NCBI GenBank assembly: GCA_945874225.1
Contig: CAMCFT010000012.1
Span: 34,774-98,773, forward strand
Length of the DNA stretch: 64,000 nt
DNA from: Flavobacterium psychrophilum
Lineage (GTDB): Bacteria > Bacteroidota > Bacteroidia > Flavobacteriales > Flavobacteriaceae
Direction: 5' to 3'
The notes under the pieces were generated by a model that was given only the letters and a program-made list of their open reading frames with translations, was not told where the DNA came from and ran no database searches. Positions within the stretch are counted from its first letter, which is position 1. Every line of letters begins with the position of its first letter. A program made the translations under genes and the position numbers. This document shows positions 1-9,471 of this stretch, in pieces.

Positions 1-229
1 AATTACTTTCATCATTGTAGCCTAAAAGTTGACGCACTTTCCAATGCCAATCCGTAAAAGGGCAATATCCGATGCCATACCAAATTCCCAACACAAACCA
101 AGAAAATGCAGTAACCGATAAAGAAATCAAATTGGCAAACCGCCATTTTGGAATTATCCATCCAAAAATATTGAACAGAATGAGAGCACTATGAAATAGA
201 ATAAAAAAATAGTCGAGGATTTGAAGCAT
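1..229 (-). CDS. DUF2784-like membrane protein (partial, 3' end outside window)
   Basis: An ATG at 229 opens a frame that runs off the left edge with 76 codons visible and no stop. The product starts MLQILDYFFILFHSALILFN, has two hydrophobic helices, then GYCPFTDWHWKVRQLLGY. The CPxTDWxWxxR signature is typical of DUF2784 integral membrane proteins, whose function is unknown. It begins 8 nt after the stop of the P-type ATPase and is probably co-transcribed with it. The frame is too short and truncated to be obvious, but the motif makes it convincing. Confidence 0.75.
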   Translation of the reverse strand, partial: MLQILDYFFILFHSALILFNIFGWIIPKWRFANLISLSVTAFSWFVLGIWYGIGYCPFTDWHWKVRQLLGYNDESN

Positions 230-237
230 TAGTTTAC

Positions 238-2841
238 TCATTTATTTTTATTTCTTGATCGGTTTACCCATTTTTCAATTTCCACAGCCCAAAATACTAC
301 ACTCGAAACAACAAGCGTTATCGCTAATTCATAAATGGAAAGCGGTTGTGTTTTGAAAATAGTATTAAAAAATGGAGAATATATAATTGCCAATTGTAAT
401 GCAACGGTTAGCAATAAAGCTCCCAAAAGTGGCTTGTTAGACAACAAACCAATTTTAAATAACGATTCTCTTTCTGAACGAATGGCCATTACGTGTCCCA
501 TTTGGCTAAAGCACAAAACGGTAAAAGCCATTGTTTGCCAATGCAAAATTCCATTGTTTATTGCCCAAAACTGAATACCCAAAGTAGTCATTCCCATTAA
601 AAATCCAACCCATAAAATATGTGTTGCCATTCCGTTTGAAAAAATATTTTCCTTCGAATTTCTTGGAGGTCTTTTCATAATATTTGCCTCTGCCGGTTCA
701 GAAGCAAGGGCTAATCCTGGCAAACCATCAGTGACAAGGTTGATCCAAAGAATGTGGATTGCCAAAAGAGGAATAGGCAACATAAAGAATGGAGCTAGAA
801 AAATAGCCCAAATTTCACCTGAATTTCCGGTCATAATGTATTTGATGAACTTCAGGATATTGTCAAATATTTTTCGGCCGTGTTTTACTGCAACAACGAT
901 CGTAGTGAAATTATCATCTAACAAAATCAGATGAGAAGCTTCCTTTGAAACTTCGGTGCCGTTAATTCCCATTGCGATACCAATATCAGCATTTTTCAGT
1001 GCAGGTGCATCGTTTACACCATCGCCTGTCATTGCAACTAATTGTCCTCTATCGTGTAGAGCATTTATAATTTTTAATTTTTGCTCCGGATTTACACGAG
1101 CATATACACGAACTTTTTCGACAATAGAATCAAATTGTTGTTCAGTCAATGCAGCAAGTTTTGAACCGCTCAACACTAAATCATCTTCTGAAGTGATTAT
1201 TCCAAGTTGAATTGCAATCGCTTTTGCAGTAAGTTTGTGGTCGCCAGTTATCATAACAGTTTTAATGCCCGCTTGTTTGCATTCTGCAATGGCTTGTTTT
1301 ACTTCTTCTCTTGGTGGATCAATCATCCCCGCGAAACCAATTAAGGTTAATGAAGATTCTGTTATGTCGGTATTTTCTAATTCTGGCAACGAATCCATTT
1401 CTTTTATGGCATATCCAATTACGCGATAGCCTTTCTCCGCCATTTCGTTTGCTTTAGACTCTAATTCAGGAATAAGTAGTTTTTGATTTTCAACTAAGTT
1501 TTCCAATAATTGTTCAACAGCACCTTTGGTAATGGCAATTATCCCTCCTGCCTGTCCGGTAGGCAGGTTTTCGGTTTGGTGAAAAGTTGTCATACACTTT
1601 CTGGTAGAATCAAATGGTAATTCGGCAATTCTTGGATATTTTTTTTCCAAATCCGTTTTCTCAATATTTTTATTGGAAGCATATTGCGCCAAAGCCACTT
1701 CAGTAGAATCGCCCAACCATTTTCCGTCTTTCTCTTTCGAAACATCATTATTCAAAGCCATCGCATAAAGCATGCCATTGGTTTGGAGAAAAATAGAATC
1801 AGAATTCAGGTTTGGAGTTTTATAAATTTCCTGAACAGTCATTTTATTCTGCGTCAGCGTTCCTGTTTTATCGGTGCAGATATATGTAACGGAACCAAGG
1901 GTTTCGACAGCAGGAAGTTTGCGAATAAGGGCATTGTTTTTTGCTAATCGCTTAGCGCCAAAGGCCAGCGCAATGGTTACCAATGCAGGTAAAGCTTCGG
2001 GAATGGCAGCAACGGCAAGCGAAATGGAAGTGAGCAGCATTGTTAACGCATCCTCGCCTCGCCACCAGCCAAAGCCAAAAATAACAGTGCAAATCAGGAT
2101 GACAAATAACGATAATCGTTTGCCAAAAGCAGTTAATCTTTTTTGTAATGGAGTAGCTCTTTCGCCGGTTTGAATCATTTTGGCGATAAGCCCCAACTCA
2201 GTATTCATTCCGGTTGCCATAACATAAGCAGCGCCTCGTCCATTAGTAACGAAAGTTCCTTTGAATCCCATATTGATTCGGTCGCCAAGAGGATAATCTC
2301 CCTTCGGAAGGGTTTCACTATTCTTTTCTACATTATGTGATTCGCCGGTTAATGTTGATTCATCCACTTTAATTTGGTGGGTTTCAAAAAACCGAACATC
2401 GGCAGGAATTATGTTTCCGGCTTCAAACAAAACGACATCACCAGGAACTAATTCAGAGGCTAATATTTCAAAAGTATGGTTTTCGCGAACCACTTTTGCA
2501 TTGGTTGGAACCATATTTTTAAGAGCTTCCATTGCTTTTTCGGAGCGGAATTCCTGTATGAAACCTACGGTAGCATTGATAATAATTATGGCAAGAATTA
2601 TTAAAGTATCTGTCAAATCACCCAAAAAACCAGAAATGATGGCTACTGCAATAAGAATGAGAATCATCAAATCCGTCAACTGATGCAGCAGCATTTGCAA
2701 TATGGTTATCTTTTTTTTATCTTCAATTTCATTTTTCCCATATTCAATCAAACGTTCCGAGGCAGTTGTGTTGTCTATGCCTGAGGGAGTTGAATTCAGC
2801 AACTCCGCAATTTCGGTAATGGATAGTAAATGCCAGTTCAT
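238..2841 (-). CDS. Cation-transporting P-type ATPase (P2A, Ca2+-ATPase-like)
   Basis: An 867-residue ATP-driven cation pump of the inner membrane. It has an N-terminal cation-ATPase domain, TGES in the actuator domain (165-168), PEALP in membrane helix 4 (281-285), the phosphorylated Asp324 in DKTGTLT, TGDGVNDAP in the hinge and NLVTDGLP in helix 6. The helix 4 and 6 motifs resemble SERCA/PMR1 pumps, so Ca2+ is the likely substrate, with Mn2+ or Na+ possible. It starts 11 nt after a Na+/Ca2+-type exchanger gene, which supports a Ca2+ role. Oddly, residues about 426-432 (LPTGQAG) in the nucleotide-binding domain are encoded by a small palindrome at 1547-1567. Confidence 0.9.
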   Translation of the reverse strand: MNWHLLSITEIAELLNSTPSGIDNTTASERLIEYGKNEIEDKKKITILQMLLHQLTDLMILILIAVAIISGFLGDLTDTLIILAIIIINATVGFIQEFRSEKAMEALKNMVPTNAKVVRENHTFEILASELVPGDVVLFEAGNIIPADVRFFETHQIKVDESTLTGESHNVEKNSETLPKGDYPLGDRINMGFKGTFVTNGRGAAYVMATGMNTELGLIAKMIQTGERATPLQKRLTAFGKRLSLFVILICTVIFGFGWWRGEDALTMLLTSISLAVAAIPEALPALVTIALAFGAKRLAKNNALIRKLPAVETLGSVTYICTDKTGTLTQNKMTVQEIYKTPNLNSDSIFLQTNGMLYAMALNNDVSKEKDGKWLGDSTEVALAQYASNKNIEKTDLEKKYPRIAELPFDSTRKCMTTFHQTENLPTGQAGGIIAITKGAVEQLLENLVENQKLLIPELESKANEMAEKGYRVIGYAIKEMDSLPELENTDITESSLTLIGFAGMIDPPREEVKQAIAECKQAGIKTVMITGDHKLTAKAIAIQLGIITSEDDLVLSGSKLAALTEQQFDSIVEKVRVYARVNPEQKLKIINALHDRGQLVAMTGDGVNDAPALKNADIGIAMGINGTEVSKEASHLILLDDNFTTIVVAVKHGRKIFDNILKFIKYIMTGNSGEIWAIFLAPFFMLPIPLLAIHILWINLVTDGLPGLALASEPAEANIMKRPPRNSKENIFSNGMATHILWVGFLMGMTTLGIQFWAINNGILHWQTMAFTVLCFSQMGHVMAIRSERESLFKIGLLSNKPLLGALLLTVALQLAIIYSPFFNTIFKTQPLSIYELAITLVVSSVVFWAVEIEKWVNRSRNKNK
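1547..1567. repeat. Small CCTGCCT...AGGCAGG palindrome inside the ATPase gene
   Basis: This 21-nt element has perfect 7-bp inverted arms (CCTGCCT / AGGCAGG) around a CCGG-containing core. It is GC-rich against AT-rich surroundings and stays in frame, adding about seven residues to a loop between HQTEN and GIIAITKGA. I infer insertion of a short palindromic repeat; no target duplication is evident. Confidence 0.6.
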
Positions 2842-2852
2842 CGCTTCTGTTT

Positions 2853-3851
2853 TTATTTTTTATAATATAGTAAACCCATCATCAACACATATACCACCAA
2901 TATCAATGAAGTATCGATGGCGAGTTTCCACTTTTTTTCGGCTTTGAACACGATACCAATAATTCCAATGGCTGTTATGATAATTGTGCCAAGCACAGGG
3001 ATAATATGATTGGGACTTGTAAAAAGGAAAATGGGCCCCTTTGTATATAAAGCGTCATCCAACGACAATAGTGCAATGTTATAAATATTACTGCCAAAAA
3101 TATTGCCTATGGCAAGATCAATCGTTCCTATCCGAATGGCGGCTAAAGAAACCACAACTTCGGGTAGGGAAGTTGAGATAGCGATGAACAAGGTGCCAAA
3201 AAAACTTTGTCCTAATCCGCTGGCTTCCGCAAGGTTTTTCCCAAAAATAGGAAGCAGCATTGCAGCTCCCATTAAAATGGAGGCATTCAAGGTATATCTA
3301 AAAATCACTTGTTTTAGGGAAAGAGAATGTGAATTGTTGCCTTTTTTCAGATGATGATTATTTTTTTTATCGTAGAGAAACACAACACGAATGGCAATGA
3401 AATATAAAACTAGAAACAATAAGCTGAATCCTCCTGCCCATACAATTGTTCCAAAAATACTTGGCATTAAAATAGCAAAGGCTACTATACTCAGCATCAT
3501 AATGCCGAAAGAGGCGGCAATTATATGTCCTGTTTGAGCATCTGTTGTCAGTGGTTTTTTGTGATTGTAAAACAAATCCATTATCGAAATAATCAGAATA
3601 TTGAAAGCACAACTCCCCACAATATCTCCAACTGCAAGATCGGGAGCATCCAGAATTGTGACTGAACTTATTCCGGACATTAATTCCGGCATTGAAGTTA
3701 CTGATGCCATAAGCATAATCCCCATAAACATTTTTCCCCAACCCAGCATATCTGCCATAATGTCTCCATATTTGGAAAGTCGGGAGCCCGTTGCGAAAAT
3801 TACCACAGTCGCAATTATAAATCCGATGATATGGAGCAATATGGTATTCAT
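2853..3851 (-). CDS. Na+/Ca2+ exchanger family antiporter (CaxA/YrbG type)
   Basis: A 332-residue, roughly ten-helix membrane protein built from two homologous halves. Each half carries an alpha-repeat: residues around GDIVGSCAFNILIISIMDL in the first and GNIFGSNIYNIALL in the second. Such proteins exchange Ca2+ (or another cation) for Na+ or H+ across the inner membrane. The length is normal for the bacterial YrbG group. It lies directly upstream of the P-type ATPase with an 11-nt gap, so the two probably form a cation-extrusion pair. The ion specificity is inferred from the family. Confidence 0.88.
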   Translation of the reverse strand: MNTILLHIIGFIIATVVIFATGSRLSKYGDIMADMLGWGKMFMGIMLMASVTSMPELMSGISSVTILDAPDLAVGDIVGSCAFNILIISIMDLFYNHKKPLTTDAQTGHIIAASFGIMMLSIVAFAILMPSIFGTIVWAGGFSLLFLVLYFIAIRVVFLYDKKNNHHLKKGNNSHSLSLKQVIFRYTLNASILMGAAMLLPIFGKNLAEASGLGQSFFGTLFIAISTSLPEVVVSLAAIRIGTIDLAIGNIFGSNIYNIALLSLDDALYTKGPIFLFTSPNHIIPVLGTIIITAIGIIGIVFKAEKKWKLAIDTSLILVVYVLMMGLLYYKK

Positions 3852-3929
3852 TTTGTGATAAATATTTTATTGATAAATTTCAAAATTCGCTACAAATCCA
3901 ACGGGATGGAAAGCGATACTTTCGATGTT

Positions 3930-4175
3930 TTATTTCATTTTACCTAAAATGTAGTCAACCAAATTTTTCAGCGTGGTAATCTTTCCATAATCCTGTTCGG
4001 GAATTTCAATTCCTAATTTTTCATCCAGCGAAACCAAGAATTGCAAAGAATCAAACGAGTCTATATCAAGCGTCTCCCGAATATTTTCATCCGGTTTTAA
4101 GGTTGAAGGTTCCGTATCTGGCGCAATTTGTTTCAGTAATTGAAAAACAAGCTTTTTTATTTCATCTTCTTTCAT
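3930..4175 (-). CDS. Acyl carrier protein-like
   Basis: An 81-residue acidic protein with the four-helix acyl-carrier fold signature: DIDSFDSLQFLVSLDEKLG, then IEIPEQD and a C-terminal KITTLKNLVDYI helix. Ser40 in the D-S-F triplet (usually D-S-L) is the expected 4'-phosphopantetheine site. Its start overlaps the E2 stop by 4 nt (ATGA), so it is translationally coupled to a 2-oxoacid dehydrogenase E2 rather than to fatty-acid genes. This suggests a dedicated carrier, perhaps accepting an acyl group linked to the complex; that role is inference. It is unlikely to be the housekeeping AcpP. Confidence 0.85.
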   Translation of the reverse strand: MKEDEIKKLVFQLLKQIAPDTEPSTLKPDENIRETLDIDSFDSLQFLVSLDEKLGIEIPEQDYGKITTLKNLVDYILGKMK

Positions 4176-5347
4176 AAGGCTTCAGGATTTTGTAATTGTT
4201 TATTCAAAGTAACCAGAAAATCACTTCCGATAAGACCGTCTGTGGCACGATGATCACCGGCCAAAGTCACAGTGAAAACAGTTCTAATGCCTAACATTCC
4301 GTTTTCGGCAAAAGGTTGTTGGGAACTGCCACCAAAACCGATAATCGCCACTTGCGGCGGATAAATTATACCAAAAACAGCATCAGCACCACCTTCGCCA
4401 AGACTAGTAATGGTAATTGTTGAATCGCTTAGATCAGAACTGCGTAATTTCATTGATCGTGCCCTTGGAATCATATCATTCAAGGCTTCCATAATTTCGT
4501 CAATGCTCTTTTCAGATGCTTTGTGAATGGTGGGAATAATAATACCACCGCCCCGCAATGAAACTACAAAACCGATATTAATTTCTTTTTTTATTCGTAC
4601 TCCGTTATCCCAAATTGCATTTAGCTCCGGAAAATCAATAAGTGATTTCGCAACTGCTTTAATCAACAAAGTTGCTGGCAAAAGCCGTTTTTGTATTGGA
4701 CGTTTACTATTTGCTTCTCGCAACCAAGCCAATACTTTTGTAATGTCAATTCTTTTTTCCAAATAATAATGCGGAATTTCGGTATTGGACTTACTCATTG
4801 CAGCAGCTATCGCTGACCGAATTGTCTCATTTTTAGGAAGGTATTTTTCTTCTGTTTTTTTAATTTTTGCTTTTTGTGAGATAGCATTTTCGACATCGTC
4901 TTTCGTAATAGCACCGTCTTCTCCCGTTCCTTGAATTTGCGAAAGATCAATATTATTTTCGGCGGCAATTCTTTTTGCCAAAGGAGAAGCTTTGATGTGT
5001 CTTTCTTCGAATTTTTCTGCTACAGCTTTTTCGATTATTTTTTCTTCTATTGGCTGAATTTTAACTGCCGGTTTTTCAGGAATTGTTTCATTTTTTGTTT
5101 CCAAAGTGATTTCGCTCGGATTAATTAATGCCATTACGGTTCCTACAGGAACTTTGGTACCTTCTTTAATCAATAATTCCCCAATGACACCTTCGTCAAA
5201 AACTTCAATTTCAATCAATCCTTTTTGTGTTTCCACTTCGGCAATAATATCGCCACGTTTCACAATATCTCCTGGCTTTTTTCTCCATTCGACAAGTGTT
5301 CCGGCTTCCATATCAGCGCCAAGACTAGGCATTTGAAATTCAATCAT
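4172..5347 (-). CDS. 2-oxoacid dehydrogenase E2 (dihydrolipoamide acyltransferase)
   Basis: A 391-residue core subunit that transfers the acyl group from lipoyl-lysine to CoA. A single N-terminal lipoyl domain (about 1-76) carries Lys42 in [12 protein letters not shown] short peripheral-subunit-binding domain follows at about 118-153 ([20 protein letters not shown]). The catalytic domain ends with GDHRATDG, with His366 and Asp370 as catalytic residues. The single lipoyl domain and length fit acetoin- or pyruvate-dehydrogenase-like complexes. It overlaps the E1 beta stop by 8 nt and the ACP start by 4 nt. No E3 gene is in the window, so E3 must be shared from elsewhere. Confidence 0.92.
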   Translation of the reverse strand: MIEFQMPSLGADMEAGTLVEWRKKPGDIVKRGDIIAEVETQKGLIEIEVFDEGVIGELLIKEGTKVPVGTVMALINPSEITLETKNETIPEKPAVKIQPIEEKIIEKAVAEKFEERHIKASPLAKRIAAENNIDLSQIQGTGEDGAITKDDVENAISQKAKIKKTEEKYLPKNETIRSAIAAAMSKSNTEIPHYYLEKRIDITKVLAWLREANSKRPIQKRLLPATLLIKAVAKSLIDFPELNAIWDNGVRIKKEINIGFVVSLRGGGIIIPTIHKASEKSIDEIMEALNDMIPRARSMKLRSSDLSDSTITITSLGEGGADAVFGIIYPPQVAIIGFGGSSQQPFAENGMLGIRTVFTVTLAGDHRATDGLIGSDFLVTLNKQLQNPEAL

Positions 5348-6338
5348 GACTCATCATTTTTTTAACTTCATTTACAATATCATTTTTCTGCGGAATCGAA
5401 GCATCTTCAAGGTGTAAAGGGTAGGGAATAGGCACTTCAACACCACACAATCGTTGCACGGGGGCATCTAATTCGTAAAATGCTTTTTCCATAATTCTGG
5501 AACTTATTTCCGAAGAAATGCTGACCGAACGCCAGGCATCTTCCACAATAAGTACCCGATGTGTTTTAGCCACCGAAGCAAGAAAAGTCTCTTCGTCCAA
5601 TGGTCTTAAAACTCTCAAATCGAGAACTTCGGCATCAATTCCGATTGTTGCTAATTCAACTGCTGCTTCCAGACATTTATAAACTCCAGCACCATAAGTG
5701 ATAATGGAAATGTCCTTTCCTTCTTTCAGTATTTTTGCTTTGGAAATATCCACAGCACCAGCATCGGCAGCGATTTCTCTTTCTAAATTGAGCATCGAAG
5801 TATATTCGAAAATAATGACTGGGTCAGGACTTTTCAATGCCATAATCAACATTCCTCTAGCATCTTCGTGAGTGCCAACCGACAAAACTATCAATCCCGG
5901 AATGTGCGCATAAAAAGGTTCCCAACTGTGCGAATGTTGCGCAGCTAATTGTTTGCCGATGCCACAACCCATTCGAATGACTATGGGAACATTCAATTGT
6001 CCTCCTGACATGTGTTGCAAGGTTGCTGCATTGTTCACGATTTGGTCCATTGCAAGCAGACTGAAATTGACTGTCATCACTTCGACTATTGGCTTTAAGC
6101 CAGCCAAAGCTGCTCCAATTCCTGCACCCACAAAACCAGATTCAGAAAGCGGAACATCCATAATGCGTTCTTCGCCAAATTCCTGCAACAAACCTTTGCT
6201 AACTGCAAATGCACCACCGTAACGACCTACATCTTCTCCCATCAGGAAAACACGTTCATCATTTAGCAAAGCTTCGCGAAGACCTTTTTTTAAAGCCTCG
6301 CGATACGTACTGTTTATTTTGGCGGCATTATTTTCCAC
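5340..6338 (-). CDS. 2-oxoacid dehydrogenase E1 component, beta subunit
   Basis: A 332-residue transketolase-like subunit that pairs with E1 alpha for thiamine-diphosphate-dependent oxidative decarboxylation. Recognisable blocks are [31 protein letters not shown] near the N-terminus, [17 protein letters not shown], the [15 protein letters not shown] block, and the C-terminal transketolase domain [20 protein letters not shown]. The substrate is most likely pyruvate, but acetoin or branched-chain acids cannot be excluded. Two small zinc-ribbon genes separate it from E1 alpha, which is unusual because the E1 genes are normally adjacent. Confidence 0.92.
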   Translation of the reverse strand: MENNAAKINSTYREALKKGLREALLNDERVFLMGEDVGRYGGAFAVSKGLLQEFGEERIMDVPLSESGFVGAGIGAALAGLKPIVEVMTVNFSLLAMDQIVNNAATLQHMSGGQLNVPIVIRMGCGIGKQLAAQHSHSWEPFYAHIPGLIVLSVGTHEDARGMLIMALKSPDPVIIFEYTSMLNLEREIAADAGAVDISKAKILKEGKDISIITYGAGVYKCLEAAVELATIGIDAEVLDLRVLRPLDEETFLASVAKTHRVLIVEDAWRSVSISSEISSRIMEKAFYELDAPVQRLCGVEVPIPYPLHLEDASIPQKNDIVNEVKKMMSHD

Positions 6339-6351
6339 TTGTAAATTATTA

Positions 6352-6615
6352 TTAATGTTTGTTATTCCAACGTTTTAATGTAGGTAAAATGTTTATGGCC
6401 TTTTGAATCAAATAATTGGGCTGATTCATTTTTTCCATTTTATTTTTTACTTTGATTTGCATTTCCTCCAAATTGATTTCAGTATTTTTAAAATCATTAT
6501 TTTCATAACAGTATTTGCAATATTCATCGTTTTTTAAACCGTTTCGTTCAGTGCCTTTTACTTCTTCATTGTTAAGTGGCATACCACAACTTTGACAATA
6601 GGAATAGATATTCAT
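6352..6615 (-). CDS. Small zinc-ribbon protein, copy 2
   Basis: An 87-residue protein with CQSCGMPL near the N-terminus and [11 protein letters not shown] about 20 residues later, giving two CxxC knuckles for one zinc ion. The rest is a charged helix ending in [17 protein letters not shown]. It matches the putative zinc-ribbon family (CQSCGMPL type) of unknown function. It is clearly a tandem paralogue of the next gene upstream. Its place between E1 alpha and E1 beta suggests co-expression with the dehydrogenase; no role is known. Confidence 0.8.
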   Translation of the reverse strand: MNIYSYCQSCGMPLNNEEVKGTERNGLKNDEYCKYCYENNDFKNTEINLEEMQIKVKNKMEKMNQPNYLIQKAINILPTLKRWNNKH

Positions 6616-6637
6616 GATTTTGATTTTTTTAGTTGAT

Positions 6638-6898
6638 TTATTTAGTTTTCCAACGGTTTAATGATGGTAAGATGTTTATGGCTTTTTGAATAGCATATTC
6701 GTGATGTTCCAATTTTTTCATTTGGGTTTCCATATTTTTTTTCATTTCTTCCAAATTCATTTTTGGGTGTTTAAAAACGCCATTTTCATAGCAATATTTG
6801 CAATATTCATCACTTTTTAACCCATTTTTTTCGGTTCCTTTTACTGTTTCAGTGTCAAGTGGCATTCCGCAACTTTGACAGAATTTTACATTTTCCAT
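6638..6898 (-). CDS. Small zinc-ribbon protein, copy 1
   Basis: An 86-residue paralogue of the neighbouring zinc-ribbon gene with the same [18 protein letters not shown] and [16 protein letters not shown] elements. It starts 12 nt after E1 alpha ends and is followed 22 nt later by copy 2. The two share most residues, which points to local duplication. The four cysteines are intact in both, so both probably bind zinc. A regulatory or assembly role for the complex is speculative. Confidence 0.8.
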   Translation of the reverse strand: MENVKFCQSCGMPLDTETVKGTEKNGLKSDEYCKYCYENGVFKHPKMNLEEMKKNMETQMKKLEHHEYAIQKAINILPSLNRWKTK

Positions 6899-6910
6899 AA
6901 TTTTATTATT

Positions 6911-7906
6911 TCAGCTTTTGGTTTCACTATAAACATATTTTGTCAATTTGTCAATTGGTTCCCAAGTTCCTGCTTCGGCAAAATCAACTGATTTTTGAAT
7001 TTTCTTTTCTATTTTGTTTTCAAATTCAGCGATTTCAGTTTCGGTTATTAATTTCTCTTGCAATAAATACTGTTGAAATTGTGGAATTGGGTCGTGTTTT
7101 TTCCATTCATCCACTTCTTTTTTATCACGGTATAATTCAGCATCAAACATTGAATGCGCTCTGAAACGAAACGTATTGCAGACCAACAAATAAGGTTTTC
7201 CGCTGCTTCTTACTTTTTGTACGGCAGTATTTGCGGTATCCATCACTTTAATCAAATCCATTCCATCCACGGGAGAAGATTCAATTCCGTAAGCAGCACC
7301 TTTTTTTTCTATTTCTTGCATAGAATGCGTGAATCGAATGGCCGTTCCCATCGCATACAAGTTGTTTTCGCAAACAAACAAAACAGGAACTTTCCATAAG
7401 GCTGCCAGATTCATTGCTTCGTGAAATTCCCCTTCGGCAGCAGCTCCTTCGCCAAAAAAGCAACACGTAATAGTTGATTTCTTTTGTTTTTTGGACGCTA
7501 ATGCCATTCCCACCGCTATTGGAAGATGGCCGCAAACAATGGCATTGCCACCATAGAAATTTTTAGATGTATCGAACAAGTGCATCGAGCCACCACGGCC
7601 TTTGGAACATCCTTCTTGTTTGCCGTACATTTCCGCCATTATAAAATCAGCATCAATTCCGCGAGCCAAAGCGTGTCCGTGTTCCCGATACGTACTCAAC
7701 ACATTGTCATCATCAGTTAATGCTTGTGTCACGCCAACGGCCACGGCTTCTTCGCCAATGTACAAATGCAGGAATCCCCTGATTTTGGCTTTGGAATATT
7801 GTTCGGCAGCTTTCTCTTCAAATCTCCGAATGAGCATCATTTGATACAAAAGCAGGAGCTCTTTTTTTATATCCAATGGTTTCTGTATTGCAGATGATTG
7901 TTGCAT
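6911..7906 (-). CDS. 2-oxoacid dehydrogenase E1 component, alpha subunit
   Basis: A 331-residue thiamine-diphosphate subunit. It opens with LLLYQMMLIRRFEEKA, typical of pyruvate/acetoin E1 alpha, followed by GFLHLYIGEEAVAVG and TYREHGHALARG. The cofactor and Mg2+ site is GEGAAAEGEFHEAMNLAALWKVPVLFVCENN in outline (G-E-G-A to N-N), and the C-terminal RFRAHSMFD block is present. The length suits the Gram-positive or acetoin type of heterotetrameric E1. It follows the HtrA gene by 12 nt. Confidence 0.92.
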   Translation of the reverse strand: MQQSSAIQKPLDIKKELLLLYQMMLIRRFEEKAAEQYSKAKIRGFLHLYIGEEAVAVGVTQALTDDDNVLSTYREHGHALARGIDADFIMAEMYGKQEGCSKGRGGSMHLFDTSKNFYGGNAIVCGHLPIAVGMALASKKQKKSTITCCFFGEGAAAEGEFHEAMNLAALWKVPVLFVCENNLYAMGTAIRFTHSMQEIEKKGAAYGIESSPVDGMDLIKVMDTANTAVQKVRSSGKPYLLVCNTFRFRAHSMFDAELYRDKKEVDEWKKHDPIPQFQQYLLQEKLITETEIAEFENKIEKKIQKSVDFAEAGTWEPIDKLTKYVYSETKS

Positions 7907-7918
7907 ATTATTTATTTT

Positions 7919-9430
7919 TTACATTCCAAATGCGTAATAATAATACGTTGGGTCGCCAGCATATTTTCCTTCAAGCATTATTCCTCCATGCAGCGTTTTA
8001 ACAGCTTCGATAAAGGAATCAACAGTAGCAACTTCTCTTTTGTTGACTGCAGTAATCACAAAACCTTCCCTTATATTGGTATTCTTTTTCAGTTTTCCAT
8101 TATATAATTTTGTGACTTTTAGACCGTTTTCTACTTTATATTTTTTTTGATCTTCTTTGCTTATTGCTACAAGGTCAACTCCTAAATCTTTTAGTAATTC
8201 AGCACTTTCGGGTTTGATAGTTTTAGAAATTGCTTGCTGTTTTTTTAGTGTCGCAGTTAGTTCTTTCTTTTCATTACCATTTCGTATCAGCGTAATTTTT
8301 ACTTTGTCTCCGGGACGTTTTTGCATTATAATTTCCTGTAATTTAGCTGATGTCATTGTTTCAATATCATCAATGCTGATGATTACATCTTTGGCTTTGA
8401 CACCTGCTTCTTTTGCCGCTCCGATGACTGCTACACTATCAACATAAACACCATTGGCACGGTCAATATTAATTTCCTTAGCAATTTTGCTGTCCATATC
8501 GCGGATACTTATTCCTAAAAAGCCTCTACTGACAGAACCAAAATTCATTAAATCATTGGTAACTTTTTTTACAATATCAACAGGAATGGCAAAAGCATAA
8601 CCTGCATAAACACCTGTTGGTGTTGCAATTGCAGTATTGATTCCAATGAGTTTTCCGTCTAATGTGACCAATGCGCCGCCACTGTTACCTGGATTCATCA
8701 CGGCATCAGTTTGTATGAAGGATTCGAAAGCTCCCTGATCCCTCAAGATATTTAGGTTTCTGGTTTTCGCACTCACAATTCCTGCTGTAACTGTTGATGC
8801 GAGATTAAAAGGATTTCCTACTGCAACGACCCATTCGCCCACTTCAATAGTATCACTATCGCCAAACATAATAAAGGAGAGATTCTTTTCGTCAATTTTA
8901 ATGAGAGCAAGGTCTGTTTGTGGGTCAGTGCCAATAATTGTTGCTTTATACGATTTTCCGTTGTAAAGAGTAACATCAATTTCGTCAGCATCTTTTACTA
9001 CGTGATTATTGGTAACAATATAACCATCTGGAGTCAGAATCACTCCGGATGCACCGCCGATTACAGGTTCAGAATCATAGTTTTGCTCGAATTTAAACTG
9101 TCTGAAAAAAGGATCGTTTTTAAAAAAATCTTTGAAGGCATTCGGTAAATCATAAAAATCATTTTGATTCTCATTTTCATACTGTTGGCTTTGTAGTTTG
9201 AAAGTAGATTTAATATTCACTACTCCGGGAGTGGCAATTTTTGCAGCCATTTTGAAATCTACATTGCCAGAATAAGAAACTTTATTACTGTAGCCACTGG
9301 CACTTTTCTGAATTTCTTCAATATTTTTTTCGTTCTTCTTATCTTGTGCATTGCATCCTTGAAATGAAAAAAGGACAACAAATAAGTAAAGGATTTTACT
9401 TTTTGAATATATTTTATTAAAGAGTGTCAT
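7919..9430 (-). CDS. HtrA/DegP-type serine protease, predicted lipoprotein
   Basis: A 503-residue periplasmic quality-control protease. The N-terminus is a hydrophobic signal ending FSFQGC, so Cys26 is a plausible lipid attachment site. The trypsin-like domain carries His143 (NNHVV), Asp173 (TDLALIKI) and Ser250 (GNSGGAL). PDZ sequence follows (GFLGISIRDMDSKIA, then GAAKEAGVKAKDVIISIDD), and a shorter C-terminal segment may be a degenerate second PDZ. It sits inside a pyruvate/acetyl-CoA gene run between acetyl-CoA synthetase and E1 alpha. This context suggests stress-linked expression of the whole group. Confidence 0.92.
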   Translation of the reverse strand: MTLFNKIYSKSKILYLFVVLFSFQGCNAQDKKNEKNIEEIQKSASGYSNKVSYSGNVDFKMAAKIATPGVVNIKSTFKLQSQQYENENQNDFYDLPNAFKDFFKNDPFFRQFKFEQNYDSEPVIGGASGVILTPDGYIVTNNHVVKDADEIDVTLYNGKSYKATIIGTDPQTDLALIKIDEKNLSFIMFGDSDTIEVGEWVVAVGNPFNLASTVTAGIVSAKTRNLNILRDQGAFESFIQTDAVMNPGNSGGALVTLDGKLIGINTAIATPTGVYAGYAFAIPVDIVKKVTNDLMNFGSVSRGFLGISIRDMDSKIAKEINIDRANGVYVDSVAVIGAAKEAGVKAKDVIISIDDIETMTSAKLQEIIMQKRPGDKVKITLIRNGNEKKELTATLKKQQAISKTIKPESAELLKDLGVDLVAISKEDQKKYKVENGLKVTKLYNGKLKKNTNIREGFVITAVNKREVATVDSFIEAVKTLHGGIMLEGKYAGDPTYYYYAFGM

Positions 9431-9471
9431 AATTGAAATGTTTAAAAAATTATTTTTTCCTTTACAGACTT

